Shown: piece by piece, positions 45,069 to 53,764 of the stretch
Position numbering within the stretch: the stretch's first letter is position 1
How the letters are laid out: every line of letters begins with the position of its first letter
Assembly: GCF_002860255.1 (NCBI RefSeq)
Contig: NZ_PGVE01000063.1
Span: 1 to 64,000 of the forward strand
DNA from: Neobacillus cucumis
GTDB lineage: Bacteria; Bacillota; Bacilli; Bacillales; Cytobacillaceae
Length of the DNA stretch: 64,000 nucleotides
Direction of reading: 5' to 3'
The notes under the pieces: model-generated
What the model was told of the DNA's origin: nothing
The model's database searches: none
The model's input: only the letters and a program-made list of their open reading frames with translations
Translations under genes and position numbers: made by a program

Positions 45069-45313
45069 TAGTTTCGTCAATTTAAATTCTTAAGATTTAA
45101 TTTATACACCCAAACACAGTTCTTCATAAAAATATCTTCAGTTTTTCCTTGCATTATGTTGAAAGGAGTAGCTACCAAGTTTATATTGTGAAGAATTTCA
45201 CTTAAAGTAAAGTGGGAGCTTAGTTGAATAAAGAAATGGTAAAATGATGTAAAAAGAAGAGAAATAAAGGTAATAAAGTTTAATATGTTAGAGTGAAATT
45301 AGGAGATGGTGAT

Positions 45314-45652
45314 ATGTCAGAACATGAATTATTCTCAAATAAGGCATCTAATGTTTATGAAATATATTCAAAAATACTCGATTTATTGAAAGAAATTGGA
45401 CCTTTTGAAATTGAGTTTAAAAAGACTTCTATACATCTTTTGAATAAATCTGCCTTCGGAGGAGTTCATCCAAAAAAGAAATGGTTAGATTTTAATTTAG
45501 TAACAAACCATCAAATTGAACACGAGAAGATTACTAAAATTGAACAAGTTTCAAAAAACAGATTTCACAATAACTTTAGATTTCATAGTGAAGACGAACT
45601 AAATCAAGAGTTTTTAGTTCTTTTAAAAGAATCATATCAATTAATGAGTTAG
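45314..45652 (+). CDS. DUF5655-like hypothetical protein
   Basis: The 112-residue soluble protein (SEHELFSNKASNVYEIYSKI; EIEFKKTSIHLLNKSAFGGV; WLDFNLVTNHQ; FHSEDELNQEFLVLLKESY) resembles DUF5655 domains. ATG 45314 follows AGGAGATGG; a GTG seven codons earlier is less well placed. The gap 45069-45313 before it holds nothing I can name. The function is unknown. Confidence 0.6.
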   Translation: MSEHELFSNKASNVYEIYSKILDLLKEIGPFEIEFKKTSIHLLNKSAFGGVHPKKKWLDFNLVTNHQIEHEKITKIEQVSKNRFHNNFRFHSEDELNQEFLVLLKESYQLMS

Positions 45653-45676
45653 TTAGAGAAAGGATATTTATTACCA

Positions 45677-45865
45677 ATGAACAGCATTTTCTTGGGAATT
45701 ATATCTGGTATAATATTTGGTTTACTCTCTGTACTACTAATGCTCCCCATGAAATTTGAAGATAAACGTATTGCTATTATTGGTTCTTTTATTAATCGTT
45801 TTACGATTGGTTTCTTACTATCAGTAACTGTTCTTCCGATGTATGGTTGGACAGGAGACCTTTAA
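45677..45865 (+). CDS. Short membrane protein, possibly truncated
   Basis: The 62-residue protein has two hydrophobic segments (FLGIISGIIFGLLSVLLML and IGSFINRFTIGFLLSVTVL) and stops at GWTGDL. It reads like the N-terminal half of a longer multi-helix Bacillus membrane protein, so the stop may be premature; I cannot confirm this here. AAAGGA is rather far upstream (13 bases). Confidence 0.4.
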   Translation: MNSIFLGIISGIIFGLLSVLLMLPMKFEDKRIAIIGSFINRFTIGFLLSVTVLPMYGWTGDL

Positions 45866-46025
45866 ATTAAAATGTTTCCTTTCTTCTTACAGACTTATTA
45901 AATTTCGAAAACAATCCATCCATTCAATCATCTTTTTGTATAGAAAAACTTATTAAGAAACATGCACTAGAAAAAATATAAATCATATATAGGTGATATC
46001 CCGTTTGAAGCTTGAGGAGGATATT

Positions 46026-47123
46026 ATGAAACCTATGTTACCTAGTGAAAAATATTTTGGTAATTTAGAACTAGTTTATGCTTTTTATGGGGCTATGCCT
46101 ACAGGAGTTACTGTTTCAGAAACCGGTCGTATTTTCATTTGCTTTCCGAAATGGGGAGACGATGTTAAATTTACGGTGGGGGAAATTGTTGAGGATAAAT
46201 TGCAGCCATATCCTAATTTACAAACCAATTTGGTTAACCCCGAGAATATCACAATGACTTTCATCAGTGTCCAAAGTGTAGTTGCTGATGGAAGGGGAAC
46301 ACTTTGGATATTAGATACAGCGGCACCTAATTTTTCTGAACCTATTAAAGGTGGGGCAAAATTAGTCGCTGTTGATTTAGAAACTGATACAATAAGAAAA
46401 GTATATACCTTTACAGAAGATGTTGTCCTGCCCACAACTTATCTGAATGATGTCCGTTTTGATTTTCGTGTTGGAAAAGCAGGTTATGCCTATATAACGG
46501 ATTCTTCTTCAAGAGGACCAGGAGCTATTATCGTCGTAGATTTATCAAATGGAAACGCGTTTAGACGGTTAAATGGGGCAAATTCAACTTCACCCGATCC
46601 CTATTTTTTACCGAAAGTAGAAGGTCAAATTTTAATGAATCGAAACAAAGACGGTTCAACTTCTCCATTTAGATTGGCGTCTGATAGTCTTGCGATTTCT
46701 CCCGATGGAAAGATATTATTTTTTGCTCCACTAACCAGTCGTCATTTGTTCTCGATCTCAACAGAAGCCCTAAGAGACAGATTGATACCGGACATGGATT
46801 TACCTTATCATGTGGAGTATTGGGGAGAAAAAGGTGCGTCTGATGGAATGATCACCGATGCAAAGGGAACTGTTTATGCTGGAGATTATGAAAACAACAG
46901 TATCCGTAAGATATTGCCAAATGGCATAATGGAAACTATCGCACATGATCCGAGAATTTTGTGGCCGGATACTTTTTCAATTGGTCCGGATCAATATTTG
47001 TATGTCATTGTGAACCAATTACATCGACAGCCTAGATTTCATTATGGAAAAGACTTACGACAGAAACCTTATAGTTTACTTCGTATCAAAATTGATGAAT
47101 TTCCTGCTCCGACCTTTTCATAA
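46026..47123 (+). CDS. Major royal jelly/yellow-related family protein
   Basis: The 365-residue protein looks like the six-bladed propeller family PF03022: GVTVSETGRIFICFPKWGDD, DGRGTLWILDTA, YLNDVRFDF, AYITDSSSRGPGAIIVVDL, GNAFRRL and SPDGKILFFAPL. Bacterial members are uncharacterised or called dopachrome-tautomerase-related. No signal peptide is seen. GGAGGATATT precedes ATG 46026. It is monocistronic and sits beside, not in, the spore-coat cluster. Confidence 0.85.
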   Translation: MKPMLPSEKYFGNLELVYAFYGAMPTGVTVSETGRIFICFPKWGDDVKFTVGEIVEDKLQPYPNLQTNLVNPENITMTFISVQSVVADGRGTLWILDTAAPNFSEPIKGGAKLVAVDLETDTIRKVYTFTEDVVLPTTYLNDVRFDFRVGKAGYAYITDSSSRGPGAIIVVDLSNGNAFRRLNGANSTSPDPYFLPKVEGQILMNRNKDGSTSPFRLASDSLAISPDGKILFFAPLTSRHLFSISTEALRDRLIPDMDLPYHVEYWGEKGASDGMITDAKGTVYAGDYENNSIRKILPNGIMETIAHDPRILWPDTFSIGPDQYLYVIVNQLHRQPRFHYGKDLRQKPYSLLRIKIDEFPAPTFS

Positions 47124-47233
47124 TAAAAATAGTCAATTAATTGTTTTCAATTATATAGTGTAAAACAAACTCGAGTAAGCAAAAAGTATTAACTTTATTT
47201 ACTTCTGCCAAATAAACTCAAAATGGTTTAATG

Positions 47234-47267
47234 GGAACAGTTTATTTGGTGAGTGTTAAACTGTTCC
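47234..47267 (-). terminator. Hairpin ending the spore-coat cluster
   Basis: GGAACAGTTT pairs with AAACTGTTCC (10 bp) just downstream of the last coat gene on the minus strand. It has no good T run, so it is a weak terminator or an mRNA-end stabiliser. Confidence 0.5.
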
Positions 47268-47276
47268 TGGAAATCT

Positions 47277-47582
47277 TTATAATGTCGGTAAGTTCAATGC
47301 TGTATTGATATTATCTAAATCCAAACTGATCTGTTCGTTTGTATCCCAAGCATGATACCATCCTTTTTCTACCATATATGCGGATATTTGTTCATGCATA
47401 TCAAGAGCTTCCACTAAATGGCGAGTGAGCATTTCTTTAATATCCGGTGTTCCTGCCTCCGTAACTGCCATGGCATAATTTCTAATTCCACTTTTAGCTG
47501 AAATGAGTAGATCCATTGCAACGACTTGATCCGATAGTCCGTCCATGCCCGTTAAATTTTCAATGATTGGATTCATGTTCAT
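47277..47582 (-). CDS. CotF-like spore coat protein (YraD-like)
   Basis: The 101-residue protein contains the coat F domain: MDLLISAKSGIRNYAMAVTEAGTPDIKEMLTRHLVEALDMHEQI, then VEKGWYHAWDTNEQI. It is last in the five-gene cluster CotF-like, CotF-like, AdhB, CotF-like, CotF-like, which matches B. subtilis yraG-yraF-adhB-yraE-yraD. Its ATG is 12 bp after the previous stop. Confidence 0.85.
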   Translation of the reverse strand: MNMNPIIENLTGMDGLSDQVVAMDLLISAKSGIRNYAMAVTEAGTPDIKEMLTRHLVEALDMHEQISAYMVEKGWYHAWDTNEQISLDLDNINTALNLPTL

Positions 47583-47594
47583 TCATCTCCTAAT

Positions 47595-47789
47595 TTACTG
47601 CTTAGCGTTGGAAAGGATAGAAGCATATTCTTGTAATTGTCTGGTAGATACATCAATGTCTTGCTGCATAATATCTTTTAATAGCTGATCTGTAACTAAC
47701 GCTTTCATCGTTTTGGATTTAGTTAAACAAGTGGTCTTAAATGCAGCCATCTCATGGACCTCAAGAACTTCATGTAAGGCGTAATTCAT
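47595..47789 (-). CDS. Short CotF-related spore coat protein (YraE-like)
   Basis: The 64-residue helical protein NYALHEVLEVHEMAAFKTTCLTK, then QLLKDIMQQDIDVSTRQLQEYASIL, resembles the N-terminal half of CotF-type coat proteins. In this family a short and a longer protein come in pairs; its partner is the next gene. GGAGG precedes ATG 47789. Confidence 0.8.
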   Translation of the reverse strand: MNYALHEVLEVHEMAAFKTTCLTKSKTMKALVTDQLLKDIMQQDIDVSTRQLQEYASILSNAKQ

Positions 47790-47806
47790 TTTTTATACCT
47801 CCTTCC

Positions 47807-48943
47807 TCAAGGTTTCAACACGACTTTTATACAATCATCCATTTTTGTGTCAAAAATCTCATAGCCACGCTTTGCTTCACTAAGTGGAAGTACATGACTT
47901 ACGACATCTCCTGGATCAATTTTTCCGGTCGTAACTAATTCAAACATATATGGCATATAGTGGATGACAGGTGCTTGACCGGAGCGGATATTGATATTTC
48001 GCTGCATAATATCTCCAAGAGGGAAACCATTATATCTGCCGCCGTAAACGCCAGTAACTTGAATTGTCCCGCCTTTACGCACTGCTTGTGAAGCCATGAT
48101 AAACGCACTTAATGCTCCGCCTTGAAGCTTCATTCCGCTCGCAAGGAACTCCATATCAGTCATTTTACCGTCCATACCAACTGCATCAATGACAACATCT
48201 GCACCGCCTTTGGTGATTTCCTTAAGGTAGTTTCCTACATTCTCATGGTCCTCAAAGTTAACAATTTCTACTTTGTTGGTGCGCTTGGCGTGCTGCAGGC
48301 GATAATTGACATAATCAACGGCAATGACTCGCTTTGCCCCTTTTAACCAACAGAATTTTTGAGCAAAAAGACCAACTGGACCACAGCCAAGAACAATAAC
48401 TGTATCTCCATCCTTTACACCTGCATTGTCAACACTCCAAAAACCAGTAGACATCGCATCGGCAATAACTGCTAACTTTTCATCTGGCTCTTCACAAGTC
48501 TCTGGAATTTTGAAATGAGTAAAGTTGGCAAATGGCACTCTTAAATATTCAGCTTGCCCACCTGGATAGCCACCCGTCGTACCAGAATATCCGAAATAGG
48601 CACCCATATCACCATTATCATTTGAATTATCACATTGGCTTTCCAAATGGTTTTTACAGTAAATGCATTCACCGCATGCTATATTAAAGGGGATAATTAC
48701 TCGATCTCCCTTTTTTAGCTTAGTCACACCTGGACCAACTTCTTCGACGATTCCCATTGGTTCATGGCCAATAACATAGTTTTCTTGCAGGTTAGGAATC
48801 ATGCCATGAATTAAATGTAAATCAGACCCACATATAGCTGTACTCGTTACTTTAATAATCATGTCATCTGGCTTTTCAATCTTTGGATCTGGAACTTCTT
48901 TGACTACAACATTTTTAATACCTTGATACGTTACCGCCTTCAT
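47807..48943 (-). CDS. adhB: Zinc-dependent alcohol dehydrogenase, spore-cluster type
   Basis: The 378-residue MDR dehydrogenase has the catalytic zinc site ([12 protein letters not shown], then [11 protein letters not shown]), four structural zinc cysteines ([14 protein letters not shown]) and an NAD-binding [12 protein letters not shown] motif. It sits between two pairs of CotF-like genes as adhB does in B. subtilis, where the cluster is expressed in the forespore. The substrate in spores is unknown. Confidence 0.9.
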   Translation of the reverse strand: MKAVTYQGIKNVVVKEVPDPKIEKPDDMIIKVTSTAICGSDLHLIHGMIPNLQENYVIGHEPMGIVEEVGPGVTKLKKGDRVIIPFNIACGECIYCKNHLESQCDNSNDNGDMGAYFGYSGTTGGYPGGQAEYLRVPFANFTHFKIPETCEEPDEKLAVIADAMSTGFWSVDNAGVKDGDTVIVLGCGPVGLFAQKFCWLKGAKRVIAVDYVNYRLQHAKRTNKVEIVNFEDHENVGNYLKEITKGGADVVIDAVGMDGKMTDMEFLASGMKLQGGALSAFIMASQAVRKGGTIQVTGVYGGRYNGFPLGDIMQRNINIRSGQAPVIHYMPYMFELVTTGKIDPGDVVSHVLPLSEAKRGYEIFDTKMDDCIKVVLKP

Positions 48944-48961
48944 TGGTTACAGCCTCCAGTG

Positions 48962-49330
48962 TTAGTGTTCATCAGGTGTCCGGTCAAACATACCTTTTCT
49001 ATTGGTCTCAACAGGAAATAGATTCATTTTGCCAATCATCAAAGTATTGTTGGCAGAGAGTTGGTCTAATTGATATTGTTCACTTAATTCGTATGGATGG
49101 AACCATTTTTTACTAATCATTAATTCAGTAATTTCTTGGTGCATGGCAATCCCTTGCATTAACTGGTTTCGTAAGAGGGTTCTAACATCAGGTGATGCGG
49201 ACTCCGTTAATGCAACCGCAATATTGCGCACACCTTCTTTTGCACGAAGAAGTAAATCCATCGCAAATGTGGTATCTGCTAGCTCTGGTACGTGTAGCGA
49301 GTTTATAGGGTCTAAATAGTCATTGTTCAA
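48962..49330 (-). CDS. CotF-like spore coat protein (YraF-like)
   Basis: The 122-residue protein has the coat F domain [40 protein letters not shown], then [18 protein letters not shown]. It is paralogous to the 101-residue protein at the end of the cluster. It lies 18 bp upstream of adhB and is part of the same operon. Confidence 0.85.
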   Translation of the reverse strand: MNNDYLDPINSLHVPELADTTFAMDLLLRAKEGVRNIAVALTESASPDVRTLLRNQLMQGIAMHQEITELMISKKWFHPYELSEQYQLDQLSANNTLMIGKMNLFPVETNRKGMFDRTPDEH

Positions 49331-49346
49331 TGAATTTGCCTTCCTT

Positions 49347-49592
49347 TCAATTTATTATTGGTGTTGGCCGGTTTTGAGGAACAGGCGCTTGAAAAGGTGC
49401 ACGTTGATAAATTGCCTGTAATTCTCCGAGCGCTTGCATGGATTGTTCAACATCTTTTTGCATTAATGCTCTCAAATCATGATCAAATACCAGTCCTTGC
49501 ATTAGTTTTGATTTCGCTAAGCATAGGGTTTTAAAATTAATAACTTCATGTAGATCCAATGATTCATGATCGGCTAATCTTTGATTATCCAT
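49347..49592 (-). CDS. Short CotF-related spore coat protein (YraG-like)
   Basis: The 81-residue protein has [44 protein letters not shown], a paralogue of the 64-residue protein downstream, plus a Pro-rich tail. It starts at ATG 49592, after AAAAGGAGGG; an upstream in-frame ATG has no ribosome binding site. It is the first gene of the coat cluster. Confidence 0.82.
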   Translation of the reverse strand: MDNQRLADHESLDLHEVINFKTLCLAKSKLMQGLVFDHDLRALMQKDVEQSMQALGELQAIYQRAPFQAPVPQNRPTPIIN

Positions 49593-49719
49593 TTCTAATT
49601 CCCTCCTTTTACGTAAAATACAATAGTATTGTTCCAAGTAAGGGAGGAAACATTCTGTAATTATTGTTGGATAGTTAAATTATTATTGAATGAATTGAAT
49701 ATTGGTAAAATTGGGAAAA

Positions 49720-50090
49720 TTAATTTGTTGGTGATGGCAAGGGATGACAACTGCGGCGGTCTTTTCTTGTAGCTAAATCAGCTAATAGTTTTTCAACATT
49801 TTTCACTAAAAAACTTAAATTACCTTCATCTTTAACATCGGTCTTGCGAACTGGGAGTGCCTTCATGTGTAGTGCGTTTACAACTAAAAACTCAAGTCCT
49901 TCTCGTTTTAGCAGGTTTACAATAGGTTTCCAATAAACGCTTGTGCTTCCCATTGCTTACATGAGTACATTGATGTTCTTTAATCCAGTCAATTAACTTG
50001 AAAAATACTGTCATAGTAGGTTTGAATCTCCTTTCCATCAAGTGTCATAATACACGCAGTGATATTATCCTTATGAACATCCATATCACA
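49720..50090 (-). pseudogene. IS110-family transposase remnant
   Basis: On the minus strand MDVHKDNITACIMTLDGKEI, an in-frame stop, then in another frame DWIKEHQCTHV, then MGSTSVYWKPIVNLL and VVNALHMKALPVRKTDVKD match the N-terminal DEDD catalytic half of IS110 transposases. At least two frameshifts separate the parts, and similarity ends after KTDVKD. The C-terminal half is missing. Confidence 0.85.
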
Positions 50091-50206
50091 TGATCTTTCA
50101 ACATACCAATGAAATTCTTCCCTTCAGGCTTGTAAATTGGAGGCTGGTGCAAAGGTTTTGACAAGGCCATTGATCAGGGAGTACGAGCACCCAAATAAAA
50201 AACTTT

Positions 50207-50472
50207 ACCATTTCTATTGATCTTCATTCCACAACTACAGGCATATCGGCATTCGATCGTGCAGATACGATATTAGCCGTTGTAAAGGAGGATTCAAAAC
50301 CCTAGGAATTTAGAAAACCAGGGCATGTATTCCCGCTTGTATACTCAGACAATGGAATACTGGCCCATATGGGAGTAGTTGAGGCTTCGGCCCTTCGGCC
50401 GACTTAGCGAAAATATCTTCAAGCTCCTCAAATATTACCTATGTATGTGAAATTCTTAATGAAAAAGGAGAT
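50207..50472 (+). pseudogene. Broken DHBP synthase (ribB) portion fused ahead of a flavokinase
   Basis: The frame from 50207 reads TISIDLHSTTTGISAFDRAD, then a stop, then EFRKPGHVFPLVYSDNGILAHMG and VVEASA, matching the conserved C-terminal half of 3,4-dihydroxy-2-butanone-4-phosphate synthase. A one-base shift near 50395 continues the match (DLAKIS; VCEILNEKGDMA) straight into the flavokinase frame. The N-terminal half, with its active-site acidic residues, is not recognisable. One internal stop and one frameshift make it non-functional. Confidence 0.8.
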
Positions 50473-50964
50473 ATGGCCACTATAAAAGAGGCGGTAGACA
50501 TATCTAAAGAGTTTAACATTCCAGCCAATAAAATAACTGAAGTATTTAAATTATTGGATGCAGTTTCTATTTGTACCTTGGATGGAACAATAGTACATGG
50601 GCAAAAAATTGGAGGAAAACTTGGATTCCCTACAGCCAACTTGAATTTGTACACTTCAAAAGATTGTTTGAAAAATGGTGTCTATGGCGTGAAGGTGAAT
50701 TTGAGAGGGCTAACCTATTATGGAGTAATGAATGCAGGAGTGAAACCAACTCTTAATACTAATATACAAAAAACGTATGAAATTCACCTATTTGATTTTA
50801 ATCAATCTATTTATGGAGAGGAAATCAACGTAGAGGTGAAATTTTTTATAAGAGAAGAAATCAAGTTTAGCTCAATTAACCAGCTCATTCAACAGATTGA
50901 AAATGATATTATGCATGTTAAGTATAAATTTGAGTTACAACAAATGGGTAAAATTGGGCTGTAA
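50473..50964 (+). CDS. Riboflavin kinase domain, 3' part of a broken RibB-flavokinase fusion
   Basis: The 163-residue frame has a RibB-tail segment at 1-35 (ATIKEAVDISKEFNIP) and a bacterial riboflavin kinase domain at 36-155: GTIVHGQKIGGKLGFPTANL, GVYGVKV, GVMNAGVKPT and EIHLFDFNQSIYGEEI. The adenylyltransferase domain of normal RibF is absent, as in RibR of B. subtilis. AAAAAGGAG lies only 2 bases before ATG 50473, so translation of the kinase alone is uncertain; an ATG-started kinase could still be active. Confidence 0.7.
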   Translation: MATIKEAVDISKEFNIPANKITEVFKLLDAVSICTLDGTIVHGQKIGGKLGFPTANLNLYTSKDCLKNGVYGVKVNLRGLTYYGVMNAGVKPTLNTNIQKTYEIHLFDFNQSIYGEEINVEVKFFIREEIKFSSINQLIQQIENDIMHVKYKFELQQMGKIGL

Positions 50965-51320
50965 AGATTTTTAGTTTTCACCTTAAGATTGATTCGTAGT
51001 AAATAAGTTTTTTTTAGTAGGTTTACAAGAGATAAAATTATAATATAAAAGTTTATAAAGGAAGTTATGTCATTGATTAATTACCTGTGGCATTTTTTAA
51101 ATTACCCATTGTTATACTATCTTTGTTTTTTTGGAAGTTTAAGGTGCATGATTGAGGCTCAATTTTTATAAATTACAACTCACAAGAAAACACTAGCAAG
51201 AAGAAAGCTTGATTTATTAAGACGTGAAGGTACCAAGATACTAGAATAACAGGTGCCAGCAAACTTCAAAAAAGCTTGAGATCCTTGAAATTGGTGGGCA
51301 CATGTAAATGTAGGTAACTG

Positions 51321-51357
51321 AAAGTCTCGAATTGTAATTTTCGAGACTTTTTATTTT
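51321..51357 (+). terminator. Rho-independent terminator without an intact gene upstream
   Basis: AAAGTCTCGAA and TTCGAGACTTT form an 11-bp stem, followed by TTATTTTTG. It may be left from a lost gene or end the flavokinase transcript. Confidence 0.75.
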
Positions 51358-51375
51358 TGTGTTTGATTTCCTGCT

Positions 51376-51555
51376 ATCACAGGTTTTACTCAAAATGAAT
51401 TGAGTCTAGCAAGTGTGCGTTTATGGATGGATACAAATAAGCCCCCAATCATTCTTCATCGACGTACAGGAAAAGCTTGGGTGAAAAAATTACACCAATC
51501 ACAAGGTGATAAATCGAAGGGAAAATGCTGGATACTAAAGATAATTGGCTACTAA
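51376..51555 (+). pseudogene. C-terminal remnant of an unidentified gene
   Basis: An open stretch without a start codon reads ITGFTQNELSLASVRLWMD, PPIILHRRTGKAWVKKL and ends at a stop. It looks like a protein 3' end stranded by deletion. I do not recognise the family. Confidence 0.3.
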
Positions 51556-51603
51556 ATTTTTTCAACTAGTATATAAAATTCAGAAAATATTCTATTTTTT
51601 GCA

Positions 51604-51668
51604 TGTTGACCGTTGACCGTCGACACAAAATAGAATAATATACAATTAAAGAGTTGAAAACGTTTTCT
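51604..51668 (+). promoter_or_regulatory. Promoter, putative GntR operator and cre of the dicarboxylate operon
   Basis: TTGACC (51613-51618), a 17-bp spacer and TAATAT (51636-51641) form the promoter. TGTTGAC (51604-51610) and GTCGACA (51619-51625) form an inverted repeat across the -35, a plausible FCD-GntR site. TGAAAACGTTTTCT (51655-51668) matches cre except for the last base and lies downstream of the start site, where CcpA would act as a roadblock. So the operon looks inducible and catabolite-repressed. Confidence 0.65.
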
Positions 51669-51693
51669 GATAAACTTGAAAGGAGTTGATGAA

Positions 51694-52350
51694 TTGTTAA
51701 CAGTGGTTAAAACTGAGCCATTGCATGCTCAGCTCTATCAATTAATAAAAAAGAGATTGATAGATGGATTTTATCAGCCTGGTGAAAGATTGGTAGAAGT
51801 TCGTTTAGCAGAGGAATTTAGTGTCAGCCGGGCACCAGTAAGAGAGGCCTTGAGGATGTTAATGCAGGATGGGCTCCTACTTCAAAAAGGCAATGCTCTC
51901 CATGTATTTGATCCAACCTTGCAAGATATGATCGATATCTATCAATGCAGGCAACGGTTGGAGGCGCTTGGAGCGAATCTTGCTGCGGCCAATATGAAAG
52001 AAGAAAAACTAAATCATCTTAAGGAAATCATGATAGAAACAAAAGTGGCGTGGGAAACAGGGGACATGGTAAAAGTAGTTTCACTAAACATTAGTTTCCA
52101 CGAGATAGTTCTTGAGTCTTCAGGGAATCAGCAACTGATTTCCTTGACCAGTATGATAAGAGACAAGGTAACATATCTCAGAAATTGTAGCTTCAAGGGG
52201 AATGTTAGAAATAAAAGTTTTTTAGAGGAACATGAACAAATTGTTAAGGCCCTTGGGGAAAGGGATGGGGAGAAAGCAGAAAGAGAAATGCACAATCATA
52301 TTGAAAATGATTTGCAGGCATTAATTTCATTATACAAAAACAGGGGGTAA
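51694..52350 (+). CDS. GntR family regulator, FadR/FCD type
   Basis: The 218-residue regulator has a GntR winged helix at the N-terminus (GFYQPGERLVEVRLAEEFSV, then SRAPVREALRMLMQDGLL) and an FCD ligand domain with EALGANLAA, FHEIVLESSGN and a late EHEQIVKAL, containing the metal-binding His/Asp residues that bind carboxylate effectors. It starts at TTG 51694, 8 bases after AAAGGAG. The MFS gene follows 4 bp later, so the regulator is the first gene of the catabolic operon. Confidence 0.88.
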   Translation: MLTVVKTEPLHAQLYQLIKKRLIDGFYQPGERLVEVRLAEEFSVSRAPVREALRMLMQDGLLLQKGNALHVFDPTLQDMIDIYQCRQRLEALGANLAAANMKEEKLNHLKEIMIETKVAWETGDMVKVVSLNISFHEIVLESSGNQQLISLTSMIRDKVTYLRNCSFKGNVRNKSFLEEHEQIVKALGERDGEKAEREMHNHIENDLQALISLYKNRG

Positions 52351-52354
52351 CACA

Positions 52355-53659
52355 ATGGGAGTACCATTAAAGGCTACGTCTATTACTCAACCAGCGGTTG
52401 CACAAAAGGGTGCTTTAAGTACATTATTTGGTTCATGGCTTGGATGGCTTTTTGATGCTCTTGATGCAGGTGTTTTTGGATTTGTCATACTTGCTATTGC
52501 CGGCTCCTTCAAGGTAGAAATCAGCTCAGTTGTTTCAACTGTTGCCTGGTTTCTATTAGCTACCGGGGTTGGAGGATATTTCTTAGGTAACATATCTGAC
52601 CATATTGGCAGAAAGAAAACCCTCGTAATTTCCGTTTTAGCTTATGGAATTGGAACCTTGCTCTGTGGAATGGCTGACAGTGTGGTTCAATTAAACATTT
52701 ATCGTTTTATCGTTGGTGTTGCAGTAGGCGGTCTCTGGTCAGCAGCTGCTGCTCTTATTTCAGAAGTATGGGCACCTGAAAAACGTGCAAAAGCTATTGC
52801 CTTTATGCAAACGGGCTGGGCGGGAGGAAATCTCTTGGCGGCAATCTTTGCTTGGTCTATTCTTAATCCTGCTGATCCTGAATCATGGAGAAATCTTTTT
52901 ATGATTGCCAGCATACCTGCTTTTGGAACCGTTTTATATATCTTGTTTTTTGTTAAGGAATCACCTGTCTGGCTAGCAAACAGAGAATATATCAAAAACA
53001 ATGCAAAAAAGGCTGGCATTGGAGCAATTTTTAAGCGTGAACATTTAAAAGTTACTATTCTTGCACTGGCAGTCTCTATGCTTGGGATGATTGGCTACTG
53101 GATTATCTTCACATTTGTACCAACTTATCTACAAAAGGTTCTTGGTATCCGAATCGATCAGGCTCCTGTATTCCTAATCTGGACAGGTATTGGGGCAATG
53201 GTTGGTTATATTGTATACGGTTACATGGCTGATAAAATTGGTAGACGACTTTCTTTTACATTCTTTTTCCTTGGCATGACTATCATTGTTCCTATATTTA
53301 CATACGTTTCAAGTCATATGCCATTAACTGACGGAAAATTGCTGCTAAACGGGCATAATGTATTGGTCCTTGGTATCATTTCAGCTCTGCTTGGTTTCTT
53401 TACTGGCTATTTCAGTGGATTTGGCGCGTGGTATTCAGAGTTATTTCCAACGAGTATTCGTGCTACAGCAGCAGGATTCTGTTTTAACTTTGGACGAGTA
53501 GGTGCAATTGGAGGAATCGTTGTAGTTCCAATGCTTCTTGCATCAGGATTTTCATATCCAGTTGTGATCACTCTTGCCGCAGTTTCCTACTTTATCGCTG
53601 CGTTCCTCGTTTTGGCCATTCCTGAAACCAAGGGTGTTGAGCTTACTAGCGGCAACTAA
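52355..53659 (+). CDS. MFS transporter, AAHS/MHS-like, likely dicarboxylate uptake
   Basis: The 434-residue permease has 12 membrane segments. The loop GNISDHIGRKKTL and the second-half copy YMADKIGRRLSF are the MFS signature; WLFDALDAGVFGFVI in helix 1 carries acidic residues typical of aromatic-acid/sialate-type symporters. It starts 4 bp after gntR. Context (CoA-transferase, hydratase and lyase genes) suggests that it imports the dicarboxylate degraded by the operon. The exact substrate is inferred. Confidence 0.85.
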   Translation: MGVPLKATSITQPAVAQKGALSTLFGSWLGWLFDALDAGVFGFVILAIAGSFKVEISSVVSTVAWFLLATGVGGYFLGNISDHIGRKKTLVISVLAYGIGTLLCGMADSVVQLNIYRFIVGVAVGGLWSAAAALISEVWAPEKRAKAIAFMQTGWAGGNLLAAIFAWSILNPADPESWRNLFMIASIPAFGTVLYILFFVKESPVWLANREYIKNNAKKAGIGAIFKREHLKVTILALAVSMLGMIGYWIIFTFVPTYLQKVLGIRIDQAPVFLIWTGIGAMVGYIVYGYMADKIGRRLSFTFFFLGMTIIVPIFTYVSSHMPLTDGKLLLNGHNVLVLGIISALLGFFTGYFSGFGAWYSELFPTSIRATAAGFCFNFGRVGAIGGIVVVPMLLASGFSYPVVITLAAVSYFIAAFLVLAIPETKGVELTSGN

Positions 53660-53683
53660 TTTAATTCTTTGACCTAGTTAGGT

Positions 53684-53727
53684 ACTTCGCTTCCTTCATG
53701 TAAATGAGGGAAGCGAAGTTTTCTTTA
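53684..53727 (+). terminator. Internal hairpin terminator after the MFS gene
   Basis: ACTTCGCTTCC and GGAAGCGAAGT form an 11-bp stem, followed by TTTTCTTTATTTT. It lies between the transport and enzyme genes and may lower downstream expression rather than end the operon. Confidence 0.78.
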
Positions 53728-53764
53728 TTTTAAACTACATACAAAATTTTGGGAGATGATTGTA

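Larger units (their letters stand above)
50965..51693. other. Decayed intergenic stretch before the dicarboxylate operon
   Basis: No intact gene. It holds a terminator (51321-51357), a 59-codon remnant (51376-51555) that I do not recognise, a 34-codon hydrophobic frame at 51067 with a weak ribosome binding site, and the operon promoter near 51613. Confidence 0.6.

Noticed and set aside
49593..49680. Sigma-G promoter for the CotF/AdhB cluster
   Set aside because: GAATG and AATACTA are present upstream of the first gene but about 20 bp apart, longer than the usual 17-18, so the match is not convincing.
51067..51171. 34-codon hydrophobic frame with AAAGGAAG upstream
   Set aside because: Ribosome spacing is poor, the region is decayed, and nothing else supports expression.
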